From assembly GCA_003447895.1 (NCBI GenBank), contig DLYC01000063.1:1-5409 (forward strand): 5,409 nucleotides of DNA. The letters run 5' to 3'. Source of the stretch: Lachnospiraceae bacterium (GTDB lineage: Bacteria > Bacillota > Clostridia > Lachnospirales > Lachnospiraceae). The notes below the pieces were generated by a model. The model saw only the letters and a program-made list of their open reading frames with translations. It did no database searches and was not told the DNA's origin. Numbering within the stretch: position 1 is the first letter of the stretch; every line of letters begins with the position of its first letter. Both the position numbers and the translations under genes were made by a program. Shown piece by piece: positions 1 through 5,409 of the stretch.

Positions 1-1053
1 CCGGACGGCAAGCTGATCGGCCTTCTGGGCCCTTCCGGCTGCGGAAAGAGCACGACGCTCAACATGATCTGCGGCCTGGAGAAACCCACGGAGGGAAAGA
101 TCTTCTTCGGGGACGACGATGTCACAGAGCTTCCTCCGGAGAACAGGGGAGTCGGCATGGTATTTCAGAGCTATGCCCTCTATCCGCATCTGACGGTCCT
201 GCAAAATATCATGTTCCCTCTGGAGAACCGTAAAGGGAAGGACAAGATGAGCAAAGAGGAGATGAGAGCCAAGGCGGCGGAAGCCGCAAGGCTTGTCCAG
301 ATCGACCAGCTCCTCGAGAGAAAGCCCAGCGAGCTCTCGGGCGGACAGCAGCAGAGAGTCGCCATTGCAAGGGCCCTTGTGAAAGTTCCCGGAGTCCTCC
401 TTCTCGATGAGCCCCTCTCCAACCTGGACGCGCGCCTGAGACTCCAGACAAGAGAAGAGATCCGGAGGATCCAGAAGGAGACGGGAATTACCACGGTCTT
501 TGTCACGCACGACCAGGAAGAGGCCATGAGCATCTCGGATATGATCGTCGTGATGGAAGCCGGCGTCGTGCAGCAGATCGCGAAGCCGCAGCGGATCTAC
601 GAGGATCCGGTCAATCTCTTTGTCGCCAAATTCCTGGGAACGCCTCCGATCAATGTATTTGACGGCGAAGTGAAGGGCGGCATTCTCTATATCGGCAAAG
701 ACGCGGTCCTGAAGGTCGCGCCCGACAAGGAGTGGAGAGAGTACGACACCCCCGGCGTCCCACTGAGAGAGGGACCTGTCACGATCGGCGTAAGACCGGA
801 GGGCTTCATCCCCGGAGACGGCGGAAAGCTCCACTGCGGGCTGACAGCCGTGGAAGTCATGGGGCGTGACACCAGCATTGTGGCGACCAACAGCTCGTCC
901 GTGGCCGGAACCATCCGCACGATCGTCAGCACAGAGGTGATCGGGACTGCCAAGGGAAAGACTGTGGATTTTGACCTAAAGCCTCTGCGCACCTACCTCT
1001 TTGACAGGGAGACGGGAGAAAGAGTGCGCTGCACATTCTCCGCGCTGAATTAA
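1..1053 (+). CDS. ABC transporter ATP-binding protein, MalK/UgpC/MsmX type (5'-truncated)
   Basis: This is the cytoplasmic ATPase of a CUT1-type importer; it binds and hydrolyses ATP to drive the two permeases encoded just downstream. The frame is open from base 1, so the true start lies left of the window; the ATG at 64 is internal, because it falls after the Walker A motif. Counting from the first codon (350 codons visible): Walker A GPSGCGKST at 10-18, Q-loop glutamine at 56 in VFQSYALYP, signature LSGGQ at 112-116, Walker B LLLDE ending at D136-E137, D-loop SNLD at 140-143, and the switch histidine at 170 in VTHDQEE. From about residue 225 follows the TOBE/MOP-like regulatory domain of the MalK group, with RPEG at 265-268 where the family usually has RPED. 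By comparison with relatives of about 365-375 residues, only some 25-30 N-terminal residues are missing. Family assignment is firm; substrate class (sugar or glycerol phosphate) is not resolved. Confidence 0.96.
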   Translation, partial: PDGKLIGLLGPSGCGKSTTLNMICGLEKPTEGKIFFGDDDVTELPPENRGVGMVFQSYALYPHLTVLQNIMFPLENRKGKDKMSKEEMRAKAAEAARLVQIDQLLERKPSELSGGQQQRVAIARALVKVPGVLLLDEPLSNLDARLRLQTREEIRRIQKETGITTVFVTHDQEEAMSISDMIVVMEAGVVQQIAKPQRIYEDPVNLFVAKFLGTPPINVFDGEVKGGILYIGKDAVLKVAPDKEWREYDTPGVPLREGPVTIGVRPEGFIPGDGGKLHCGLTAVEVMGRDTSIVATNSSSVAGTIRTIVSTEVIGTAKGKTVDFDLKPLRTYLFDRETGERVRCTFSALN

Positions 1054-1054
1054 A

Positions 1055-1063
1055 AAGGAGAGG
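1055..1063 (+). promoter_or_regulatory. Ribosome binding site of the first permease gene
   Basis: AAGGAGAGG begins just after the TAA stop of the ATPase gene and ends 7 bases before the ATG at 1071. The 17-base gap leaves no room for a promoter, which supports translation of both genes from one mRNA. Confidence 0.8.
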
Positions 1064-1070
1064 ACGCGTC

Positions 1071-1964
1071 ATGGATAAAAACAACAACAAAGCCTGGCTC
1101 TACCTTCTGCCGGCGCTGGCCTTCCTCGGCGTCTTTATGATCTACCCGCTCTTTGACGTCGTGATCTACTCCATAGAGGAAGGGTACAACTCCGCCTCGC
1201 AGACCTATCATGGCATTGGCACTTACAACTACTCCTATGTGCTGAGGGACCCCTACTTTCTGCAGGCCCTCAAGAACACCTTTATCCTGGTCGTGATCAC
1301 GGTCCCGCTCTCGACGGGAATCGCGCTTTTGATCTCCGTGGGCCTGAACTCGATCACGAAGCTCCGGGACTTCTTCCAGACAGTCTTCTTCCTGCCCTAT
1401 GTGACCAACACGCTGGCAGTCGGACTTGTCTTTATGATCCTGTTTAAGAAGACGCCGTATTCCGACGGCTTCGCGAACCTCCTCATCACGGCGGTGGGAG
1501 GAACCGCGGTGGACTTCATCGACGGACCCTACTGGGCCAAGATGTTCGTCATGTGCTTCTACACGGTCTGGGTCGTCATGCCCTTCAAGATCCTGATCCT
1601 CACGAGCGCCCTTGCGAGCGTCAATCAGGACTACTACAAGGCGGCCAGGGTCGACGGAACGTCGAAGCTTAGGATCTTTACAAAGATCACGCTTCCGATG
1701 ATCTCGCCCATGATCTTCTACCTGGTGATCACCGGATTTATAGGCGCCTTCAAGGCATACAGCGATGTGGTCGCCATTTTCGGAACCGACCTCAACGCGG
1801 CCGGCATGAACACGATCGTCGGCTATGTCTACGACATGCTGTACGGCGACAGCGGCGGATACCCGTCCTTCGCGGCAGCCGCGGCGCTGATCCTGTTTGC
1901 AATCGTACTGACGATCACGTGTATCAACCTGCTGATCAGCGAGAAGAACACGTACTACGCGTAA
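1071..1964 (+). CDS. ABC transporter permease, MalF/UgpA type
   Basis: This is one of two membrane subunits forming the translocation channel of the importer. The 297-residue protein has six predicted membrane segments, at about 9-32, 67-92, 102-125, 156-178, 212-232 and 265-290. Between the fourth and fifth lies the EAA loop that docks on the ATPase: KAARVDG at 190-196, followed after the usual spacing by ITLP at 206-209. The length and absence of a large periplasmic insert match the short UgpA/LacF/MsmF branch rather than enterobacterial MalF. The ATG at 1071 is chosen because it has a good AAGGAGAGG site 7 bases upstream and yields a short charged N-terminus before the first helix. It lies 17 bases after the ATPase gene and 13 bases before the partner permease. 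Assignment to the binding-protein-dependent permease family is secure; substrate is unknown. Confidence 0.95.
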   Translation: MDKNNNKAWLYLLPALAFLGVFMIYPLFDVVIYSIEEGYNSASQTYHGIGTYNYSYVLRDPYFLQALKNTFILVVITVPLSTGIALLISVGLNSITKLRDFFQTVFFLPYVTNTLAVGLVFMILFKKTPYSDGFANLLITAVGGTAVDFIDGPYWAKMFVMCFYTVWVVMPFKILILTSALASVNQDYYKAARVDGTSKLRIFTKITLPMISPMIFYLVITGFIGAFKAYSDVVAIFGTDLNAAGMNTIVGYVYDMLYGDSGGYPSFAAAAALILFAIVLTITCINLLISEKNTYYA

Positions 1965-1970
1965 AGGAGG
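1963..1970 (+). promoter_or_regulatory. Ribosome binding site overlapping the upstream stop codon
   Basis: AAAGGAGG, a near-perfect anti-16S match, shares its first two bases with the TAA stop at 1962-1964. It sits 7 bases before the ATG at 1978, so a ribosome finishing the first permease is already on the initiation site of the second. Confidence 0.85.
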
Positions 1971-1977
1971 AATCACA

Positions 1978-2853
1978 ATGAGTCAAAATACAGATTTCTC
2001 CGAGGCTTCGAGACAGGCACAGAGAAACGAAAAGATCCGGAAAGCGGTGACCTATGTGCTGCTGGCCTTCTGGGCTGTGATCGTGCTGTTTCCCTTCTAC
2101 TGGATGATCCTGACTTCGGTCAAGAGCTACAGCTCCTACAACTCGGAGTACATCCCAAAGCTCTATACGCTGTCCCCTACACTTCAGAACTATTTTGACG
2201 CGTTTACGGCGGTGTCCCTGGGAAGGTACTTCCTCAATACGCTGATCTTTACGGTAGTTACGACAGCGCTGATGATGGTTGTCACGGTGCTCGCGGCCTT
2301 CGCCTTCGCAAGGCTCAAATTCCGCGGAAAGGACCTTCTCTTTACCCTGTTTCTGTCCCTGATGATGATCCCGAATGAGCTTGTCATCATCACCAATTTC
2401 GTGACGATCACGGATGCGGGGCTCCGAAACAGCTACCTGGGACTGATCCTTCCGTCGGTGACATCCGTCTTCTATATCTATCTTTTGAAAGAGAACTTCG
2501 AGCAGATTCCGGAGGAGCTCTACAAGGCGGCCAAGGTGGACGGCACCTCGGACTTCAAGTACCTGTGGAAAGTCATGCTGCCGATCTGCCAGCCCACGAT
2601 GGTGACCATCGCGATCCTGAAGGTCATCGAGTGCTGGAATTCCTATGTGTGGCCGCGTCTGATCACAGACGATGAGGCCTATTTCCTGGTCTCCAACGGC
2701 ATCCAGGAAATCCGCGAGAACGGATTCGGCCGCGAGAATATCCCCGCAATGATGGCGGCGGTCGTGGTCATCTCCATCCCGCTCATCGTATTGTTCCTCA
2801 TCTTCCACAAGAAGATCATGGCAGGTGTTTCGAGAGGAGGGACCAAAGGATGA
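1978..2853 (+). CDS. ABC transporter permease, MalG/UgpE type
   Basis: This is the second membrane subunit of the channel, expected to form a heterodimer with the preceding permease. The 291-residue protein has a charged cytoplasmic N-terminus (about 1-22) and six predicted membrane segments near 24-46, 84-110, 118-140, 152-172, 203-222 and 257-277. The EAA loop is clear: LYKAAKVDG at 181-189 and MLP at 200-202. The C-terminus ends GGTKG, resembling the GA-x-KG ending common in MalG/UgpE proteins, which is known to contact the ATPase in the maltose transporter. The start at 1978 follows an excellent AAAGGAGG site. Its TGA stop overlaps the ATG of the binding-protein gene (ATGA), which suggests translational coupling. 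The family call is secure; no feature seen here fixes the transported solute. Confidence 0.95.
   Translation: MSQNTDFSEASRQAQRNEKIRKAVTYVLLAFWAVIVLFPFYWMILTSVKSYSSYNSEYIPKLYTLSPTLQNYFDAFTAVSLGRYFLNTLIFTVVTTALMMVVTVLAAFAFARLKFRGKDLLFTLFLSLMMIPNELVIITNFVTITDAGLRNSYLGLILPSVTSVFYIYLLKENFEQIPEELYKAAKVDGTSDFKYLWKVMLPICQPTMVTIAILKVIECWNSYVWPRLITDDEAYFLVSNGIQEIRENGFGRENIPAMMAAVVVISIPLIVLFLIFHKKIMAGVSRGGTKG
2832..2840 (+). promoter_or_regulatory. Ribosome binding site of the binding-protein gene, inside the upstream coding region
   Basis: GAGAGGAGG lies within the last codons of the second permease gene and ends 9 bases before the ATG at 2850. It supports that start even though start and stop overlap as ATGA. 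Confidence 0.8.
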
Positions 2854-4460
2854 AATTTCCAAAGAGAGCTGTGGCGATTGCGGCCGCAGCAGCGCTTACG
2901 GCGTCACTTCTGACCGGCTGCCACGGATCGCGCGGCAGAGCGGCCTTCAAGGCACCGGAAGTGTTTGACGACTACCAGAAGATCGAGCTGACCTTCTGGG
3001 CCAAGAATGATACCAACAAGACGCAGACGGCGATCTATGAACAGGCGATCACGGACTTCGAAAAGCTGTATCCCAACATCGAGGTCAATATGCGCCTGTA
3101 CACGGACTACGGCAAAATATACAACGACGTCATAACCAACATCTCCACCAATACGACGCCCAACGTCTGTATCACCTATCCGGACCATATCGCGACCTAT
3201 ATGACGGGAGAGAATGTTGTGGTGCCTCTGGACTCTTTGATGACCGACGCCAAGTACGGGCTGAACGGCTCCGCCCTTCGCTTCGACGGGCCCTCCAAGG
3301 AGGAGATCGTCCCGCAGTTTCTGTCCGAGTGCGCGATCGGGGGCATGACCTACGCGCTTCCTTTCATGCGCTCCACGGAGGCCCTGTATATCAATAAAGA
3401 CCTTGTGGAGAAGCTCGGCTACGAGGTGCCGGACATTCCCACCTGGGATTTCATCTGGGAGGTATCCGAGGCGGCGGCCAGGAAAGGGGCGGACGGCATC
3501 TATCCGGCAAACGGGCAGAAAGTCATGATCCCCTTCATCGACAAGTCCACGGACAACATGATGATCCAGTTGCTGAGGCAGAGGGAGGCAGGCTATTCCA
3601 ACGAAAACGGGGAGGTGCTCCTCTTTAACGACACGACAAGAGAGATCCTGAAGGACGTCGCGGCGCACGCGAAGACGGGGGCCTTCTCGACCTTTAAGAT
3701 CTCGAGCTATCCGGCCAACTTCCTCGACGCGGGGCAGTGCGTGTTTGCCATCGATTCCACGGCCGGCGCGACCTGGATGGGAAGCCATGCGCCCCTCTCC
3801 GATATCAGCAAGGATAAGTTTGTGGAATTTGACACGGAAGTCAGGATGTTCCCCCAGTATGACCCCGAAAATCCCAAGATAATCTCTCAGGGCCCGTCTG
3901 TGTGTATTTTCAACAAGGAGGACCCGCAGGTGGTCCTGGCCTCCTGGCTCTTTACCCAGTACCTTCTCAGCAATGAAGTTCAGATCGCCTATTCCCAGAC
4001 GGAAGGCTATGTCCCGGTGACCCTGAAGGCGCAGAATTCAGAGGAGTATCAGGACTATCTGTCCCGCGAAGGGGAGAACAACGAATTCTACTACGATGTC
4101 AAGATCCAGGCGGCCAAGCTTCTCATCGACAACGTGCAGTACACCTTCGTGACGCCGGTCTTCAACGGCTCCACGTCGCTGCGCGACGCCGCGGGACAGC
4201 TGATCGAGAACGTGACCAAATCCGTGCGAAGAAAGGCGACGGTGGACGACGCCTACCTCGATGACCTCTTTGATGATGTGACATCCCTTTACCGCCTGGA
4301 CCAGACCAGTATGCGCCAGAACGCGGCCGAGGGAGGGACCGGCGACATGGGACCTCTTCCGACGGCCTCCAAGGTGCTTCTGATCACGCTGGCGGTTGCC
4401 TGGATCCTGATCGGAGCCTACTACATCCGGGGAAAGATCAAGGCGGCATCGGAGCCGTGA
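2850..4460 (+). CDS. Extracellular solute-binding lipoprotein of the transporter, with a C-terminal membrane helix
   Basis: This is the substrate-capturing subunit of the importer, acting outside the membrane. The 536-residue product starts with a lipoprotein signal: basic N-terminus (KFPKR), an Ala-rich core and lipobox LTGC with the modified cysteine at 24. The mature part looks like a family 1 binding protein: strand ELTFWAKND near 46-54, helix and YPNIEV at 74-79, and ALPFMRSTEALYINKD at 169-184. That last motif resembles the corresponding stretch in UgpB and sugar-binding relatives. It is longer than the usual 400-450 residues. After a Gly/Pro-containing linker at about 487-506 it ends in a hydrophobic helix at about 508-526, then basic RGKIK, so the tail should lie in the cytoplasm. 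Dual anchoring is not typical for this family. The ATG overlaps the permease stop, and the gene is last in the operon although binding proteins are often first. The substrate is unknown; a sugar, oligosaccharide or glycerol phosphate are all possible. Confidence 0.92.
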   Translation: MKFPKRAVAIAAAAALTASLLTGCHGSRGRAAFKAPEVFDDYQKIELTFWAKNDTNKTQTAIYEQAITDFEKLYPNIEVNMRLYTDYGKIYNDVITNISTNTTPNVCITYPDHIATYMTGENVVVPLDSLMTDAKYGLNGSALRFDGPSKEEIVPQFLSECAIGGMTYALPFMRSTEALYINKDLVEKLGYEVPDIPTWDFIWEVSEAAARKGADGIYPANGQKVMIPFIDKSTDNMMIQLLRQREAGYSNENGEVLLFNDTTREILKDVAAHAKTGAFSTFKISSYPANFLDAGQCVFAIDSTAGATWMGSHAPLSDISKDKFVEFDTEVRMFPQYDPENPKIISQGPSVCIFNKEDPQVVLASWLFTQYLLSNEVQIAYSQTEGYVPVTLKAQNSEEYQDYLSREGENNEFYYDVKIQAAKLLIDNVQYTFVTPVFNGSTSLRDAAGQLIENVTKSVRRKATVDDAYLDDLFDDVTSLYRLDQTSMRQNAAEGGTGDMGPLPTASKVLLITLAVAWILIGAYYIRGKIKAASEP

Positions 4461-4461
4461 A

Positions 4462-4489
4462 TTGATTTATAGCGCGTTTTCGCTATAAT
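4462..4489 (+). promoter_or_regulatory. Sigma-A-type promoter for the downstream lipoprotein gene
   Basis: TTGATT at 4462-4467 (four of six to TTGACA) and a perfect TATAAT at 4484-4489 are separated by 16 bp, in a short AT-rich patch between GC-rich genes. A start of transcription near 4496 is expected, giving a leader of about 120 bases. No TG extension of the -10 box is present. Assigned from consensus match and position only. Confidence 0.72.
4467..4488 (+). promoter_or_regulatory. Perfect 8-bp inverted repeat across the promoter spacer and -10 box (candidate operator)
   Basis: TTATAGCG (4467-4474) and CGCTATAA (4481-4488) are exact reverse complements around the 6-base centre CGTTTT. The left arm starts at the last base of the -35 box and the right arm covers most of the -10 box. 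This is the kind of site where a dimeric repressor would block RNA polymerase, but no regulator is encoded in the window. The symmetry could be partly accidental, since the right arm is constrained by the -10 sequence. Confidence 0.45.
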
Positions 4490-4498
4490 AGAAGTGGT

Positions 4499-4519
4499 TT
4501 TGGCTGTATTTTGGCCAAA
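4499..4519 (+). other. Weak hairpin at the start of the predicted leader
   Basis: TTTGGC (4499-4504) can pair with GCCAAA (4514-4519) across a 9-base loop. It lies at or just after the expected transcription start. Six pairs with half A-U make it a marginal structure. Confidence 0.25.
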
Positions 4520-4542
4520 TCGAGCAACTTGTTGAGTCTGCG

Positions 4543-4571
4543 TGCCGCGGGACGGATGCGCTGCGGCAGCG
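4543..4571 (+). other. Two mutually exclusive leader stems
   Basis: TGCCGC (4543-4548) can pair with GCGGCA (4563-4568). Alternatively CGCTG (4559-4563) can pair with CAGCG (4567-4571) around a CGG loop. The two pairings share bases and cannot form together. This resembles a switching leader in outline, but the stems are short and GC-rich sequence gives such matches by chance; no known riboswitch class is recognised. Confidence 0.3.
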
Positions 4572-4585
4572 GAACCGGAAAGCGC

Positions 4586-4604
4586 GAAGCGCTAAAGCGC
4601 TTCG
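4586..4604 (+). other. Strong hairpin directly upstream of the ribosome binding site
   Basis: The arms are a GC-rich 8-bp stem closing a TAAA loop: CGAAGCGC begins at 4585-4586 and GCGCTTCG ends at 4604. Exactly, the inverted repeat is CGAAGCGCT / AGCGCTTCG spanning 4585-4604 with two central bases. It ends two bases before the A-rich start of the AAAGGAGG site (4607). It lacks a following T-run, so it is not a terminator; it may act as an mRNA 5' structure or influence initiation. Confidence 0.55.
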
Positions 4605-4606
4605 AC

Positions 4607-4614
4607 AAAGGAGG
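4607..4614 (+). promoter_or_regulatory. Ribosome binding site of the tandem OB-like lipoprotein gene
   Basis: AAAGGAGG ends 4 bases before the ATG at 4619. The match is excellent though the spacing is a little short. It fixes the start over the in-frame ATGs at codons 8, 13 and 14, which would destroy the signal peptide. Confidence 0.85.
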
Positions 4615-4618
4615 AAAC

Positions 4619-5409
4619 ATGAAAAAGGCAATTGTAGTAATGCTGACCGGCGCTATGATGCTGGCGGCAGTCGCGTGCGGAAATAACAACACCTCTTCTT
4701 CCGCACCGGCAACACCGGCCGCGGAGACACCTGCGGAGGAGACTGAGGCGGAGCCCGCGGAAGAGACCGTGGAGAGCGATGTCGCGGAGGAGACACAGAG
4801 TGAGGCACCCGTGATCACGGAGGAGCCCATGGACTATGCGGCCTATGCGGCGGCGGAAATCGACAGCGAAGTCGTAATTCGCGGCGCGATCCAGGCCAAG
4901 CAGGCTTATTACGAGGAGCAGGGCACGGCCAGCGTCTATCTTCAGGATGAGAACGGCGGCGCTTATTTCCTGTATAACCTTCCCTGCACGCCCAAGGAGT
5001 ATGAGCTGATGGAAGTCGGCAAGATGATGCGCGTCAAGGGCTATAAGGCGGAGTGGTCCGGCGAGATCGAAGTCATCGACGCAGTCTGGATGTTCGAGGA
5101 CGGCGAGTACATCGCTGAGGCGGAAGATGTCACAGCGCTTCTGGGAACGGATGAACTCATCAACAAGCAGAACAAGTTCGTCTCCTTCAAGGGCGTCAAG
5201 ATTGAGCCCATCGGCGACGACGGCGCGGCATTTCTCTACAACTATGACGGATCCGGCCAGGAAGGCGATGACCTCTACTTCAACGTCTCCGTGAACGGAA
5301 ACACCTATACCTTCACCGTGGAGTCCTATCTGTGCGGACCCGACACGCCGGTTTACAAGGCCATAAAGGACCTCAAGGTCGGCGATGTTGTCGATCTGGA
5401 AGGCTTCCT
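4619..5409 (+). CDS. Secreted lipoprotein with acidic linker and two OB-fold-like segments (3'-truncated)
   Basis: I do not recognise a named gene. The frame is open to the right edge: 263 codons visible, no stop. Residues 1-19 form a signal peptide (MKK, hydrophobic core) with cysteine 20 after AVA, a plausible though not canonical lipobox. Residues 21-71 are low-complexity, rich in Glu, Thr, Pro and Ala, likely a flexible spacer from the membrane. Two similar segments follow, at about 84-156 and 186-263. Each has a hydrophobic strand with a central Gly (VVIRGAI, VSFKGVK), a Tyr/Phe-rich strand pair ending in a cysteine (C123, C239), and a closing VG-6 residues-G-aromatic pattern (VGKMMRVKGY, VGDVVDLEGF). 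This layout resembles small OB-fold domains found in secreted Firmicute proteins, such as those linked to YhcR-type nucleases; the fold is inferred by eye. A catalytic domain could follow beyond the edge. It has its own promoter, so its link to the transporter is positional only. Confidence 0.88.
   Translation, partial: MKKAIVVMLTGAMMLAAVACGNNNTSSSAPATPAAETPAEETEAEPAEETVESDVAEETQSEAPVITEEPMDYAAYAAAEIDSEVVIRGAIQAKQAYYEEQGTASVYLQDENGGAYFLYNLPCTPKEYELMEVGKMMRVKGYKAEWSGEIEVIDAVWMFEDGEYIAEAEDVTALLGTDELINKQNKFVSFKGVKIEPIGDDGAAFLYNYDGSGQEGDDLYFNVSVNGNTYTFTVESYLCGPDTPVYKAIKDLKVGDVVDLEGF

Noticed and set aside
64..66. ATG at 64 as the start of the ATPase gene
   Set aside because: The open frame extends to base 1 and codes for the Walker A motif before this ATG, so a start here would remove the nucleotide-binding loop.
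1050..1976. Long open frame of 308 codons on the - strand opposite the first permease
   Set aside because: It mirrors a clear permease gene. Its product is mostly charged (Arg, Asp, His, Glu) with no domain, and such frames arise because G/C-ending codons avoid stops on the opposite strand.
1635..2550. Near-identical 30-bp stretches at 1635-1664 and 2521-2550 (26 of 30 bases the same)
   Set aside because: Both encode the EAA-loop core YKAA(R/K)VDGTS of the two paralogous permeases. Shared ancestry and functional constraint explain the similarity; it is not a mobile or recombination repeat.
1936..2862. Second 308-codon frame on the - strand opposite the other permease
   Set aside because: Same cause: an antisense shadow of a gene with EAA loop and six membrane segments. 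The product is low-complexity His/Asp/Arg-rich without recognisable features.
2904..3788. 294-codon frame on the - strand inside the binding-protein gene
   Set aside because: Shadow of the solute-binding protein; no ribosome binding site or family motif supports it.
4585..4604. GC-rich hairpin considered as a Rho-independent terminator
   Set aside because: It is followed by ACAAAGGAGG, not a run of T, on the + strand, and the complementary strand also lacks a suitable T-run after the stem.
4483..4830. 115-codon - strand frame opposite the lipoprotein start, rich in Ser/Ala/Val
   Set aside because: Its Ser/Ala/Val-rich stretch is the reverse of the Glu/Thr/Pro/Ala linker repeats of the + strand gene. 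It also crosses the promoter and leader.

Overview
The window reads as the 3' part of an ABC transporter operon followed by the start of a separate lipoprotein gene, all on the + strand. It carries strong AGGAGG-type ribosome binding sites, Gram-positive-style lipoprotein signal peptides and G/C-rich third codon positions. This suggests a fairly GC-rich Firmicute of the class Clostridia, perhaps Lachnospiraceae. That placement is inferred from style, not from a marker gene.

Positions 1-4460 hold four tightly packed genes. In order they encode an ATPase of the MalK/UgpC/MsmX type (its 5' end lies outside the window), a MalF/UgpA-type permease, a MalG/UgpE-type permease, and a solute-binding lipoprotein. 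The first two gaps are 17 and 13 bases, and the last junction is an ATGA overlap. Together they make a complete importer of the CUT1 class (carbohydrates, oligosaccharides or glycerol phosphates): the binding protein captures substrate outside the cell, the two permeases form the channel, and the ATPase drives it. The substrate cannot be read from the sequence. The binding protein is unusual in having both a lipobox and a C-terminal transmembrane helix.

Positions 4461-4618 are a 158-base non-coding gap. It holds a good sigma-A promoter (TTGATT, 16 bp, TATAAT) whose spacer and -10 box lie inside an 8-bp perfect inverted repeat. A predicted leader of about 120 bases follows, containing several possible hairpins, the last a GC-rich stem just before the ribosome binding site. 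No convincing Rho-independent terminator separates the transporter operon from this promoter.

Positions 4619-5409 encode a secreted lipoprotein that runs off the right edge. It has a lipobox, a 50-residue acidic Glu/Thr/Pro/Ala linker and two tandem segments that look like OB folds, each with a cysteine at a matching place. Its function is unknown. The main points worth a second look are the doubly anchored binding protein, the tandem OB-like lipoprotein, and the palindromic promoter and structured leader between them.
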